Source: Podospora comata (taxonomy: Eukaryota > Ascomycota > Sordariomycetes > Sordariales > Podosporaceae). Taken from it: DNA of 64,000 nucleotides. The notes under the pieces are model-generated. The model ran no database searches. It was not told where the DNA came from and was given only the letters and a program-made list of their open reading frames with translations. The DNA is taken from positions 3,534,001 to 3,598,000 of the forward strand of contig CP071494.1 of assembly GCA_017354895.1 (NCBI GenBank), given 5' to 3'. The position numbers and the translations under genes are program-made. Positions 33,676 through 45,677 of the stretch are shown here, in pieces; the stretch's first letter is position 1; every line of letters begins with the position of its first letter.

Positions 33676-35143
33676 CTAGCAATCAGAAGGGCAGACGAAG
33701 GCAGAATTGGCGATGCAGACCGACTTCTTGGCAGGGCTCTTATCGAGCGTGCAAATCACCTTCTGCGCACCATCACCGTTCTTGGATGGCTCGGGAGCCT
33801 TCTGCTCCTTCTCGATCTTGGGAACGGCACCAAAGCGCGAGTTGCCCTGGTCCCAAATAGCGTAGATGGACTTCAAGAACGTGTCTCCAAGAATATCAAA
33901 CGGCATGGAACCGCGCGACTGGACACCGCCGTAATAATTGCTCTCATCGGCTTCCGCAAAAATGAGATCCTCTTTCTGGATGACAAACTCTTTCCCACCG
34001 ACAGCCACGCTAAACTCTGGAAGACTGTCAACCTTGATAGACTTGGGGATGAGATAGCCCTGGTACTTCTCGCTGTAGGCAGCTCCATCGATCTTCTTGT
34101 ACAGAGCGTCACAAGCCTCGTCTGAGATGAGTGCGAGGGTAGTGCCAGTGTCAGCAATGGCCTTGTTGTCAGACAGTTCGATCTTGTCACCATCAACGCT
34201 GGCACTCGTGCTGTCGAACATCCAGAAACCCTGAGAGTTGTCCACCTTGGCCCAGGTGATCTCCTCTCCGCATTTCTTGACCAGATCTTGATCGATCCAA
34301 CCAAAGGTATAGAAAGACTCGGGCTTGAGATCACGAGAGCTATAAAAGGCCGACGTGAATAGCTCGGCTTCCTTGGGGATATCCTCCTGCTCAATCATGT
34401 TGTCGACTGGGGTTGGCTGAGGATCGCGGATGCCCATGGTCGAGTGTACAGTGTTGATCTGCTTGAAAGCCAGTCCAAGGAGACCGCCCATGACGCCCTG
34501 GCTGAATTGAGAGGACACATGCTTGGCCACCTCAACCGCTTGTTTCTTGATGACGAGGCCACCAATGGAGATGGTATCCTGGCCAACAAAGCCGGACGCA
34601 GAGCTGCCATCACCGTACTCGATCTTCCAGCTTTTGTTGTGCATAGGTGCGAAGGTGCTGGACTGATCGTTCTTGAAAGCATCCGGTCGAACCTGTGTTG
34701 GTAACTGTCAGCAGGCCATAGCAATCTGAAGGGGAGACGTTGTAGCAACATACCCAGAGGTCGGCAGAGCCAGTGTCAAAGTCCAACAGGACTTTCTGAG
34801 GAGGGGTACCGATCAACACCTCGCAAAGGTACTCCATGTCACCTTGTTGGTCTTGGGCCCCAACCTCTCCCGGCTTGTTGTCTCCCGTCTTCTCAACGAG
34901 AGAGGTCCACATGTCGCGTATGGCCCCCACGGCAAACTTGCCAGAGGTCCAGTTGGTGCTCGGGTCGCGGATCTTGCCGGAAGTAAGAGGGCCTGGCTTG
35001 GTGGGCTGGAGGCCATAGCGGTTGATGGCAGAAGCGTAGGCCTTGGTGCCATGGCGCTGGAACTTGCTGTTGGGGATGGCCTTGACTTTGTGCAGGCCGA
35101 GCTCGGCGCGGAGCTTGGACTGGGCAATGAAGATAGACTCCAT
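33676..35143 (-). CDS. Pepsin-type (A1) aspartic protease, no clear signal peptide
   Basis: Exons 35143-34754 and 34692-33676; product 468 aa. Two catalytic motifs: DFDTGSADLW (Asp123) and IADTGTTL (Asp311), with the flap Tyr near 156 in IEYGDGSSASG. The protein is thus a complete bilobed pepsin-like enzyme. The residues before the first lobe (MESIFIAQSKLRAELGLHKVK...) are basic and pro-segment-like but not a hydrophobic leader. An in-frame ATG at 35275 would add 44 residues with a weak leucine-rich stretch, but that DNA looks like a 5' leader, and a TTATTTAAG box sits at about 35326-35334. The C-terminus is Lys-rich with several cysteines. Secreted penicillopepsin-like enzymes are relatives; location is uncertain. 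Confidence 0.85.
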
Positions 35144-35946
35144 GATGTTGTGTTGGTGGTGTGGGTTTTGGTAGTTGAGAGAGTCTTGGGTGTAGTTGGT
35201 GGTGAGTAAAGAAAGGATAAGCAGTTGTTGAAGGCTGAGGGTAGTGGTGTTGCTAAAGTAGGATGGTATTATCATAGGAAATCAAGTAGGAAATGAATGG
35301 GAAAACCGAAGAGGGAGTTCGTTTGCTTAAATAAGACTCATGCTGTCATGTGTGACTGGGTTGATGTCTGGATGGAAAGAACGAGGTGACCTTCCCCGCG
35401 CGGAGGAGCTCACACATGATGGCTGCCTTGGTACCAGCCGTCAATTTCCGTTGTCGCTCTTTCCTCTCCATGATGGCTATGTTGATAACGCGCGCAAACT
35501 GCAGTCGTGTGTGACTCAAATCGCAGAAACATTACGTTGACAGCAGGAAGGGCGCAATGGCAGAGCATTGTCATCGGTCGGCTGGTTTTAACGGCCGAGA
35601 CTGGTGTTGACAAGTGTTATCTGAAGCAGAGCCGCGGTGAGCCGTGGTGTCACCAGTTCCATGGTGTTTACCATGTGACAAAAGGTGCGACTGCTTGTTT
35701 TGTCCGGTTGATACCAAGATTGTTTGCCTTGTCGCAGAGCCTGTTCATGAGCCATCCCGATAAGCCAGTCAACTATATTTCTCCAGCAAAACCCGTCCAG
35801 CCTCCCATAAGCCTTACACGAACCTCTGTCGCGGATTTCCTATCACAGTAGACTCAGCATACTGCTATGGTCTACGTAGGCCGCCTCATGATGCCACAGG
35901 TGACAGAATTGGCTTGCCACGCGTTTGACGTGGCTAGAGAATCATT
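35144..35946. other. Protease promoter / abz2-like 3' flank
   Basis: About 800 bases upstream of the protease. It contains a TATA-like element and a TGACTCA heptamer at 35513-35519. No gene was recognised. Confidence 0.4.
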
Positions 35947-36817
35947 TCATGGGTTCAGTTTTACCCGCCCAAGTATGAACCCTCTAACTCCGGTGCTCAG
36001 CCAGCAGCTTTCTCCATCAACCAGAGACTGAGCTAAAACAACCTCCTCAACAACAAGTCCCCTACCCAAACCCGTTAGTACATCGCCCCATATCAATCAT
36101 CCCCTTCTTATAAACATACCTCTCCAGAGCCCACCTCCTGGTGGTACCATCCTGCCCACCATGCCATTCTTTATCAGTCTCCTTATTCACGAACGGTGTG
36201 ACCCATTTCCCATCCCGAAAGAAATAAGGCGTGCTAATCGACCCCTCCATTACCGACCCATCCTTGCTATCCACAATCAAGACTTCCCTGGAAATCGTGG
36301 GTGACGTGATACCGGCCCGTTGCCTCGCCTCCTCGTATACTTGTCTCTGGCTGGTCTTGTAATGTGTGAACTCTGATGGATTGACGTTGTCTGTTGTGTC
36401 GATTACCACTTCGAACACACTGCCCGAGTACAAATCTAGTGTAGGGGGGTCTAGTGTTGTTGGAAAGAGTCTTGAGAGGGGGACTGATGGGACGGGAGCG
36501 GACGTCACTGTTAGTTTCCCCTTCTGGAAAATGTCCACCCTTACTCGGGCTGGCTGGTCTTTTTGAGCGAGATGAGCTGTGATATTGTCCGCCAAAAGTT
36601 GAAGTCCAGCGTCACCAGTGAGAGAAGAGATGACAGAGTCCCATTTCCAATGATGAGCTGCGCGAAGCATGCGGTCGCGGTGGTAGTCTAGCATGTAAAA
36701 GGGAGAGGAGTGGCCATGGTTCCAGCTTGCGTGGGTGAAGTCTGGGTGGGAGTGAACTTGGAGGAGGGCAGGGTCGTAACGAAGAGAAGTAAAGATCTGA
36801 AAATCGGACGATGCCAT
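35947..36817 (-). CDS. abz2: Aminodeoxychorismate lyase-like class IV aminotransferase (ABZ2 type)
   Basis: Exons 36817-36120 and 36061-35947; product 270 aa. The intron has a GTATGT donor and a TACTAAC branch; reading through it hides the true end. The spliced tail gives SLVDGESCWLSTGVRGF, a conserved fungal block. Fold-IV features: Lys154 in FTHYKTSQRQVYEEAR as the likely PLP lysine, IVDSKDGSVMEGSISTPYF, and GGQDGTTRRWALER. Aminodeoxychorismate lyase releases pyruvate to give p-aminobenzoate for folate synthesis. Assignment within class IV rests on the fungal Abz2-like blocks; a related PLP lyase or transaminase is possible. Confidence 0.8.
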
Positions 36818-37432
36818 TTTGAATCAAGAATTGAACAAAGTGTTGAGCTATCTCCCAAAATCAAGCTGTAATTTGATTACTTCCTGATACTGCCAAAAAG
36901 CGACCCCTCCTAAATTGCCCCTGAGGGTTACTGTGGGGACCCGCAGAAGCTGGGCGTTCTGTGTTGACACAAGACAAATTATTGGTGCCTCAGGTTGCAA
37001 TGCTGCTTCTGCTTGGTGTTGGTGGGGGTGGAGCTTGGACCTTGATTAGCAAAGAGTGAAGTCACCGTTTTCTTATCGGTGGCAGGAGGCAAGTCCAAAA
37101 GGTGTGCCAGGTCAGGTTCCGGAAAAACCGCGTGGTGGAGCAGGTTGCAGCAGTCGCAATTGGCGGGCCGCGCTGGACCGATTTTTTTTGATCAAGCTTC
37201 CATGGCTTGCTGTCGGCTGCTCAGTTGCTGGGAGAGACGTCAAGGCTTTGCTTCGCAGGATATTCACAAATAATCTGCATCACCAACCCGGCCGTCCACC
37301 CACACCCAGTCCAGTGTTGAGTGGCTTGTTATCTCACTTTTTTTTGTCATCGTCCCCTCCCAGTTTTGACCACCCGTATCATCTTTCTCCGGTTGAGCCC
37401 TTCACTAAGCGCTCCCTGCACCCAAAAGAGCC
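36818..37432. other. Divergent promoter abz2-like/tom70
   Basis: 615 bases between divergent start codons. A pyrimidine-rich stretch at 37330-37400 precedes the tom70 ATG. Confidence 0.45.
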
Positions 37433-39449
37433 ATGGCTCCCACGATTGCTTCAGGCCCCGCGGGGACCACTGTAACAGTGCCGGGCAATTCATCGCTGTG
37501 GGACCGCATCTCCAACTGGGCCTCTGAGAATAAAGGCCTCGTCTACACCATTGCTGGTGTCGCCGTAGTGGTCACCGGTGCCGGTGTTGTTTACTATATC
37601 CGCAAGGGTCCTGATGAAGTGAGCAGAAGCACCCACCCTGTCGTCAACCCCATCATACCCCTCGTCGCCGCCGTTATCGTCGTCGTCATCGTCGCCTACC
37701 CGGATACTGACCCTTTGTTCTCTTTTCTAGGAGTCTGTCCCAAAGCCCAGCAAGAAGGAGAGACGGAAACGGAAACAGGCCGAGAAGGAAGCCGAGAAGG
37801 GCGCTGCCGCCGAGAAGCACGCAGAAACCCCCAAGACCGCCACAGTAGAGACCGCCGATGAGCTGCCAGAAATTGACGAGGCCAGTGTCATCGGCCTATC
37901 CGAATCCCAACGCAAGGAGTATGCCGCTAAGCTTAAGGAGGCTGGTAACAAGGCCTACAACCAGAAGGATTTCAACAAGGCCATTGAGCTTTACTCGAAA
38001 GCCATCCTTTGCAAGCCAGACCCAGTTTACTACTGCAACCGCGCTGCCTGCCACAACGCCCTGAGCGAATGGGAAAAGGTTGTTGAGGACACCACCGCCG
38101 CTCTTGCCTTCGACAATGAGTACATCAAGGCCCTCAACCGCCGCTCGAATGCTTACGACCACCTCGGCAAGTACAGCGAAGCTCTCCTCGACATCACCGC
38201 CAGCTGTATCATCGATGGTTTCAGGAACGAGCAGAGTGCGCAGGCCGTCGAGCGTCTTCTGAAGAAGTTTGCCGAGACCAAGGCGAAGGAAATCCTCGAA
38301 ACCAAGCCCGCCAGACTGCCCAGCGCGACCTTTGTGGGCAACTATCTTCAAAGCTTCAGGGCCAAGCCAAGGCCAGCGGGGTTGGAGGATGACGCCGAAT
38401 TGGACGAGGAGACTGGAAAGGGCCAGCTGCAAAAGGGTCTGAAGGCGATGGAAAGCAAGATTGCGCCATCGTACGAGGAGGCTGCCGAGGCTTTCGAGAA
38501 GGCTCTGACTCTGGGAGACCTCGGTGAATACGAGGCTTACGCTCACAACCTTCGCGGTACATTCCAATGCCTCAAAGGCAAGCATCAGGAGGCTTTGGCC
38601 GATCTGTCCAAGAGTATCGAGCTTGATCCCGGGCTCACCCAGAGTTATATCAAGCGGGCCAGCATGAATCTGGAGCTCGGTGCCCCAGACAAGGCTGAGG
38701 AGGATTTCGAAGCCGCCCTCGCCAAGAACCCAGAAGACCCGGATATTTACTACCACCGCGCCCAGCTTCATTTCATCAAGGGCGAGTTCGCCGATGCGCA
38801 GAAGGATTACCAAAAGTCGATCGATTTGGACCCCGATTTCATCTTCTCTCACATCCAACTCGGTGTAACCCAGTACAAGCTCGGTTCCATCGCTTCATCC
38901 ATGGCGACCTTCAGGCGGTGCATCAAGAACTTCCCCAAGATCCCAGACGTCTACAACTACTATGGTGAACTTCTCCTGGACCAGACCAAGTTCAGCGAAG
39001 CTATCGAGAAATTCGACACTGCCATTGAGCTGGAAAAGGAGACCAAGCCCATGTCGATGAATGTGCTGCCTTTGATCAACAAGTCTCTTGCCCTCTTTCA
39101 ATGGAAGCAGGACTTCAGCGAGGCTGAGAAGCTCTGCGAGAAGGCCCTCATCAGTAAGTGGTTGCACATTTTCACATATCTTGTTCGTTGTTTGCTAACA
39201 TGGAATTTTGTAGTTGACCCCGAGTGCGATATCGCCGTTGCCACCATGGCACAATTGCTTCTCCAACAGGGCCGCGTGACCGAGGCCCTCAAGTACTTTG
39301 AGCGTGCGGCTGAACTTGCCAGAACAGAGGGAGAGCTTGTCAGCGCCATCTCATATGCCGAGGCCACGAGAACCCAGATCCAAGTGCAGGAGAAGTATCC
39401 CGACTTGGCTAGCAAGCTGTCGGGCATGGGCGGCGGTGTGGTCCGATAG
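37433..39449 (+). CDS. tom70: Mitochondrial import receptor TOM70
   Basis: Exons 37433-37618, 37731-39153 and 39214-39449; product 614 aa. One N-terminal membrane anchor (about residues 36-56, [19 protein letters not shown]) is followed by a Lys/Arg/Glu linker and tetratricopeptide repeats. The first TPR group ([22 protein letters not shown], ... NRAACHNAL) forms the chaperone clamp; later repeats bind precursors. Tom70 is an outer-membrane receptor for carrier-type precursors delivered by Hsp70/Hsp90. Intron 2 is 60 nt with no in-frame stop, so an unspliced mRNA would still encode a full-length protein with a 20-residue hydrophobic insert. Confidence 0.95.
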
Positions 39450-39934
39450 AAGGCTGTGTGGGTGTGGGGAAGCCGGACAGGAGCACAGATGCGAAGAATG
39501 CTATTTCGTTGGGTGGTGATATGACCGTCCTGCGATCTCAAAATTGAACCGTGATGAATGGTATACCCCGTCAAAACGCGCGCCGCAACTGGAGTCTGAA
39601 CCGTTTTTCCAAACATGTATCATGAGCAGTCCATGGTGTTTTTTTGTATTTTTCTTGTTCATCTCATACATCTGTATGACTGCATGCTTTGGGAGAGGGT
39701 GGGTAATATCTGTGTACGATGACGGGAGAGAAAGACTGGGGAAAGAAACAAACCAGCGGGTCGTCCCGCAACGAAAACCACGCCACTCTATTACGCAACC
39801 CATGGAGGAATGAACATCTCCTTTTTTCATGGTCATGATTCTTGTTTTTATTCTTGTTTGTCATTATAGGTGTGGGAGGGTTTTGTTTTTGGCTGGGTGG
39901 GGAAAGGGGGTGAGGGTGAGGGTGAGGGTGAGGA

Positions 39935-39966
<32 letters not shown>

Positions 39967-40930
39967 AGGTTGGTGGGAAGTATACAAGTACATTACTCTT
40001 GTTTGTTTACATATCTAGCTTTGGGGGAAGCGCTCAATGAGAATCGATCAAAAAGCGGTATAAGAAAAAGGTTGAACTCTTTGCTTTTTGTGTTGTGTCA
40101 AGGGATCCCAAATAACCCAGGCACCCTGCCCACAACATGATTCATACACACAAATAGGACAGCCCCCATATTATATTGCAAACTACAGCTTGCGGGATAA
40201 CCACTAGGCTTTGAAATATAGTTAATAGCCCTTCAAAGGTATTCAGAAGGCCCGTTAATTTACCTTCGATGCATGGTTTACAACATCATATGGGCCAACC
40301 AACCTACTTGTGTCTATCAACTATTTTGTGGTGAGGGAGCCAGGGATGAAAGGATTGCGCAACGTCCAAAGGGGTGAGCGAAGGGAACAAAAAAAAACAT
40401 GAATTAATCCGTATGTACTTTGTACTTTTGTACATGCTACATAGTGGTTTACTCAAAAAGAATTAACAACGCGCGTGAGCCTCCTCCCCAATAAAAAACC
40501 AAAAAAGAACAAGAAAAAACTACCATCTTCTCTGATACCTAGACTGAGAAGAAGGAAAGAAACCCCTGATTTCCCGCTCCCGGCCAATGACGGACCCATC
40601 ATCATTAGCAGCATGTTCCATCAAAAACCCGTCATTAAGTCCCGCCTAACATCAATCACCAGCTACCACCACCAAACCAGGGTCCTGTTTTTGCGTTGCT
40701 ACACGACCCCCCCAACCCTATTGGGAGTCTATTATAATGATCTCGTAAATCAACATTTCCACCGCCCACGCCCTTCGCTCATACAAAATCAACAGATTGC
40801 ATGTTGAAAACGCTCTCCTCCACTCTTTCGCATTACGCTTTTTCTCCTTGACAAAACAGGCGCCAAAAAGTGCCAAACACAACCCAGTTAATCAGCGCTT
40901 CCGCAAACGTGGATTCTAATATTGGCATGC
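39450..40930. other. Convergent spacer tom70/sso1 with GTGAGG repeat
   Basis: 1.48 kb containing the 60-base GTGAGG array listed separately, AT-rich DNA at 40140-40460 and an A-rich stretch at 40490-40520. No gene was recognised. Confidence 0.5.
39910..39969 (+). repeat. GTGAGG hexamer array
   Basis: Ten consecutive 6-mers of GTGAGG (one reads ATGAGG). The run is G-rich with many GG/GGG steps. Confidence 0.95.
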
Positions 40931-42123
40931 TTATTGAGCGGAAGCGTTGCTCTTTTTGAAAAGAGAAACACCGACACCAACACCCACAGCGATGATGATC
41001 AGGATCAAGATGGTAATACCCAAGCACCACCACTTGAGCTTTCTCCGGTTGCGAGCGCTCTTGACAGCAGTCTGGATCTGGGTGTTGGCATTGCCGAGGT
41101 GGTCCGTCGTCTGCTCGGCCTTTTGAGCCACATCCTCGATGATGGCGCTCTGCTGGACGATCTGCTGGTTGAGGATGTCGAGAAGGTCGACAAGGTCATT
41201 GATGGACTGTTCAATCTTCATCATGTCGTTGTGGCGAGCGCGGACATTGCCGAGAACTTCCGAGGCGCGGCCAGAGCGGTTGGAGCGGAGGGCAGTCTGG
41301 AAGATACCCTCGTCACCCCAGTTGGCATCAGCGGCTTGCTGCAGCTCGGCTTCGGTGGCGTTCTCGTTGACGATTCTGTACTGGCGCATGATCTGCTCGC
41401 GGCAGCGCTGTCTGTAGGCTTGCTCCTCCTGCAAGAACTTTTGGATGGTGTCCTTGAAATCATTGTTGAGACTGTCGAACTGGCGCTTCTTCAGGGCAAA
41501 GGTGCCGTGCTCGGCTGTCGTCCGCTCCGTATCCCTCTTCAAAGACTGGATCTGGTCCTTGATGGCCGTGTTCTTGAGTTGCGATTTGGCGACCTCGGCG
41601 TCGAGCTCGGCCTGAGCATGGCCGTCGGTGCTGGACAAGGCAGCATGGTGAAGAGATTCGACTCTGCGGATAATCTGGGTCAAGCCTTGAATTTCCTGGC
41701 GAATGGCCGACACGCGCTCGAGGAACTGGTTTTGGGTGAGGACGGTAGCTGATGAGCCGTACTGTTGCTGAGGAGGATCATATGGTTGCTGTTGTGGCGC
41801 GCCGTAGGGTTGTTGTCCGTAAGATTGTCCACCGTAGGGTTGTCCATACTGCTGTCCATATGATTGCATCTCATGTTGTTCCTGTCGACGGAAAGCGACG
41901 AGTTAGCATGTCAAACCCATGAATAGTAGTGCGCGCGCTTGGCGGTGACCGCAAAAAGAGCATCCGTGCCTCTATGAAAACAAGGCATATGACTTTCGGC
42001 ACTGTCCGGCCCATCCGCACCTGGTACCGCGACGCGATTCAGAGAAATACTCACAGGCTGTCCATATCCGCCGCCATATCCAGCTTCGGCCGAGGGGCCC
42101 TGGTTGTAAGGATTGTACGACAT
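40931..42123 (-). CDS. sso1: Plasma-membrane syntaxin (SSO1/SSO2 type t-SNARE)
   Basis: Exons 42123-42055 and 41881-40931; product 339 aa. The N-terminal 60 residues are a Tyr/Gly/Gln/Pro low-complexity run (GYGGGYGQP, SYGQQYGQ...). The Habc three-helix domain covers roughly 70-190. The Qa-SNARE helix lies about 225-295 (RHNDMMKIEQSINDLVDLLDILNQQIVQQ), with the zero-layer Gln inside it. A single C-terminal anchor follows (WWCLGITILILIIIAVGVGVGV), with a short extracellular tail. Sso proteins pair with Sec9 and Snc for exocytosis at hyphal tips and septa. Intron 1 (173 nt) follows codon 23. Confidence 0.95.
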
Positions 42124-43701
42124 TGTAGCTGACGCAATTGCACCGCTTTCTGTTCAATTGATGTGTTTTGTCCTGGTCTCGTCGAGGGTTGCTGTAATGA
42201 TATCTGTCGGGATCAATGCGATGGCGCGCGCTCCGTCGTTGTTCAACTTGCTTCCTTGAAAATTGCCTGGAAAGAAGAAGTGGTAACTGGTTGTTGGTGG
42301 TTTGTGAAGGCTCGGATTGATCCAATCTCCCCAGCTTGCGCTGCCTTGGCCTCTCCCGCCCAGTGCCTGCACGTTGCTGGCCGGTTGACGAGTACCCGAG
42401 TGGTCCGTTCAGGTGTGGCTGATGGCTTTTTGTCGCTGCACCTGATCTCCACTTTGACGGTTGATGGACCCGCAAATTTCCCTTTTCTCTCTCAGTTTTC
42501 AGGACGAGGTCCAAGCCGCCGCCCATCCCAAACCCTTTTTGGTTCAGATGATGAACCCTGCGAGTCTTAGCCCCGTGCTTACGAGGCCTGCAGCGCGAGG
42601 CAGTGACTTTTTTTTTTTTGGTTCTTCTTGTTAGGGGTCTTTTCAGGGCACGAGACCTAGGATCGGCGAATATAAACGTACTGCATAGAAGACGATGTTG
42701 GAGAGCTTGGTTTGGAAAGGAGCTCATGTACGTAAGGCACGGAGTACTTGAGCCCCTTTTTTCACAAGACGAAGCTGCTTAGCTGAAGCTTCGTCGTGGA
42801 GATAGCGGAGTCGAGCTCTTCCGTGTGTTCTGGACCATCCCGATAAAGCGGTCAAAACAAGGAAGGAATACCAGCTCACTTCTGTTCTCGGCAACCGTTG
42901 GACATCGTTTGTGGAATGGCAAAGCAACCTCCGAGACGGGCAGCGTAAGAGCTTCGAGCTCCTTCAATGACAACTGGTAGAAAGCCCTGGGCCTGGAAAT
43001 TGTTCCGGCCCATTTCTCTGTTGATACTTGCTCATTGAACTCCCATAATCTGCAGCATTGTCTCATCACCAGCCGTGTTAAGCAATTATACCCGGATACC
43101 TACTAGACACTTGCCCTCAGAAATAACATGTCGCTGTCCAGCTCCTCGGAATCATATGCAACGGCGGCAAACTTGATGGCGTCACCTGCAGCGAGGCTGA
43201 GGCTGATCTGCATGTCTCCCCACAATTGGTTGAAATGCTCCACTATCGCAGCTCTGGCTTTCCGTTTTTTAGATGGCAGTCACCGGGCACTGAAGCAAAA
43301 GCGAGTGACCCAACATCTTGCTATGAAGCTTCACATTTAAAACCGAGCCTTGTATGTGCTGGATCGCCCCCAGCACACTGCCCTTGAACCCCTTGATTAT
43401 ATAAGCAACCCGATTTTTCCCTTCCATTAAACGCCCTGTCGCCATTACTCCTGCATCCACCCACTTCTTTGCACCGATTCTGCAACGTCCACAAACATCT
43501 GGGGTTTCCGTATTGCGCTGAGCCCGTGTCTCGCCATAGAGGGATATCCCCCTCCCACCCAAGCGCCGACTTGTCGACGCAGCTCTTCGTGGTCTGCCAG
43601 ATGTCCTCTAGCTGGCCTGACCGCGCTTCTTCATACAGGTGGTTGATCTCCTTTCACCGTCCCTTTACTTAAAAACCAGGCCAAAAGTAACCCTATGCCG
43701 C
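42124..43701. other. sso1 promoter / imp4 3' flank
   Basis: 1.58 kb between two minus-strand genes. Several short ORFs lie here but none resembles a known family. An 11-base T run is at about 42609. Confidence 0.4.
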
Positions 43702-44818
43702 TCAGAAGTAGTTCTTCTTCCTGCTGGTGCGAGTATACTGGCTTAGGTGCCATTCACTATCGGCATCCTTGTTCTCGAGTGTTCCCATGGTGATGGAGAA
43801 TGGTCGCATAGTGAACCGTGGGCCAACCTCGGAAAGTTCGACTGAGTCGTAACTTGTCCTCACATACACGTGATGACGGACCTCGATGCAGTCGTCTTGG
43901 TTCACGAAAGTAATAACTCTGTTGCCTGCGGCTTTGCTGGCAGTAACGTCTCGTGGCGGGAACAAATGCTTCAGGATCTTGACAATTCTCAGACCCAGTT
44001 TTGTTGTAAAGCCATCAAAAATGAGGTGCGGGTAGGATTCTGATACCGTTCCCTTGATCGACCTTGGAATATCGGCTCTGAGTACAACATTGTGAAGGGA
44101 AGCCATCAATGTCGGGCCGTGGGGGAAATGGCTGATGGTCATGGCCGTGGGTGTACCACTACGTCGGGTTAGAAGACATTCAATTAAAGCCAGTAAACAT
44201 AACTCACCGATGTTCGTGCAGCAAAATCACATCACTGAGCTTCTCGGCTTGCGCTGAGCGGACCAGTTCTGGCAGCACCAAATTACCACGATTCAGTCTG
44301 ATGCCCGTGGGAAATAGTAATCGGATTTCCTTGCTGAAGGACATGAGTCTCGAGCTCTATAGAGAAAATGTTAGTCTCACAATGCATAGATGACGGCAAA
44401 TGACACTTACGGGGTCTCGAGAAGTAGTCACAAGAATGCGAGGGTCTAGAAGGAATATCAGCACCTGGCCATGTGCGCTTTCACCACCCACAGAAGAGAG
44501 CCATACCAACTACACCTGAAAGCTCGGAGTATTCATCATCGATATCGAGAGAATCATCCTCGGCGACGTCGCGCGACGCATCGTAGTCGTAGTCTTTGCG
44601 AAGTTGGGTATCTTTGGCGAGTTCTGGATCCAGCGGCTTGCCCGAAGCCAAGGCAGCTCTCAGCTTCGCCCTCTTCTCTGAAACTTCGGCATCGCGCAGA
44701 AGAACTGCTTTTCGGTAGAGATAGTCTCGCCTTTGCCTGGCTTGTTTGCGCTGAAGATACTTGTTAGATGGTGGATACGCGAGGTTCGGGGCAGCAACAT
44801 CCAAGTACTGACAATCAT
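43702..44818 (-). CDS. imp4: IMP4, U3 snoRNP Brix-domain protein
   Basis: Five coding exons: 44818-44813, 44750-44507, 44445-44411, 44356-44208 and 44158-43702; product 296 aa. Exon 1 supplies only two codons (Met-Ile) before a GTCAGT donor. The spliced start reads [16 protein letters not shown], the family start. Exon 3 (35 nt) gives [12 protein letters not shown]. The Brix domain continues with [41 protein letters not shown] and ends [13 protein letters not shown]. Imp4 joins Imp3 and Mpp10 in the small-subunit processome and helps U3 pair with pre-rRNA. The many short introns contrast with the single-exon neighbours. Confidence 0.95.
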
Positions 44819-45677
44819 TGTGAATGTTGTTGGTGTGACGCTTTAATCTGGAGGATGGCGAACGGCGCGCTGAGAGATATCGCTTTCAGAGTTTCGGGAT
44901 CTGTAAACTTTGGCGTAGTTTGCTTGCTGAATGGCCAAAAGGGTTCTCGAAATGGCTTTTTGATGGAAGGTTACCACAGCGCTGGAGAAAATAATTCCCC
45001 TGCAAGGCTGAGAAGCAAACGCTATCAGCGCCTATCAATCGGCCATATCAGTGGAGGGGCACCAACAGAAAAAGGAAGCACGGACCCCTGACCAACTTTT
45101 TTCCCACCTGCCGTGCAGCTGTACCCGCAGCCTGATAGCCGCCACTTTCCACTTTGGGAGGCGTCTCTTTTGCTATGAGCGCTGACAAGGTGCAGGATTC
45201 CCACAGCCAAAAAATCGCAAACCGCCGGCAGCGAGCAACTAAACACACGAATTTCCAGAGCCTCCCTCACCACCCACCCATTCTGTGGACTTGCAAGCCC
45301 ATCAGCTGCCTCGATTTCCTGTGTCAGCGATGATGTGACCGTCCCGTCGCTTGCAATTCCATCAGCTCTTTTTTTGTCTCTATCAACGTCCTGTCACTGC
45401 GACATCCCAACGATACCTAGACAGCCGCGCGCAGTGTGTGCCCTCCAACCTACCAAATAATAATTCTCGACCGGTGATTCAAGGTTAGCCTCGGCAGCAC
45501 CCAACACGTTGTGCGCCATTCCCCTCCCTCACTTCGTCGCGTTCAAGCAACATTAGTATACTTTTGCCCCCCGTCCTCTTGTCACACATCTCTCTTGCCT
45601 GCAAGTCCCATGATTGCGTTCGCCTGCTTACCATCCTGCAGCCCAAGTGTCCCGGCACCCTTGCCATCTGTTTGATA
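44819..45677. other. Divergent promoter imp4/upf1
   Basis: 859 bases between divergent start codons. No other feature was recognised. Confidence 0.45.
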
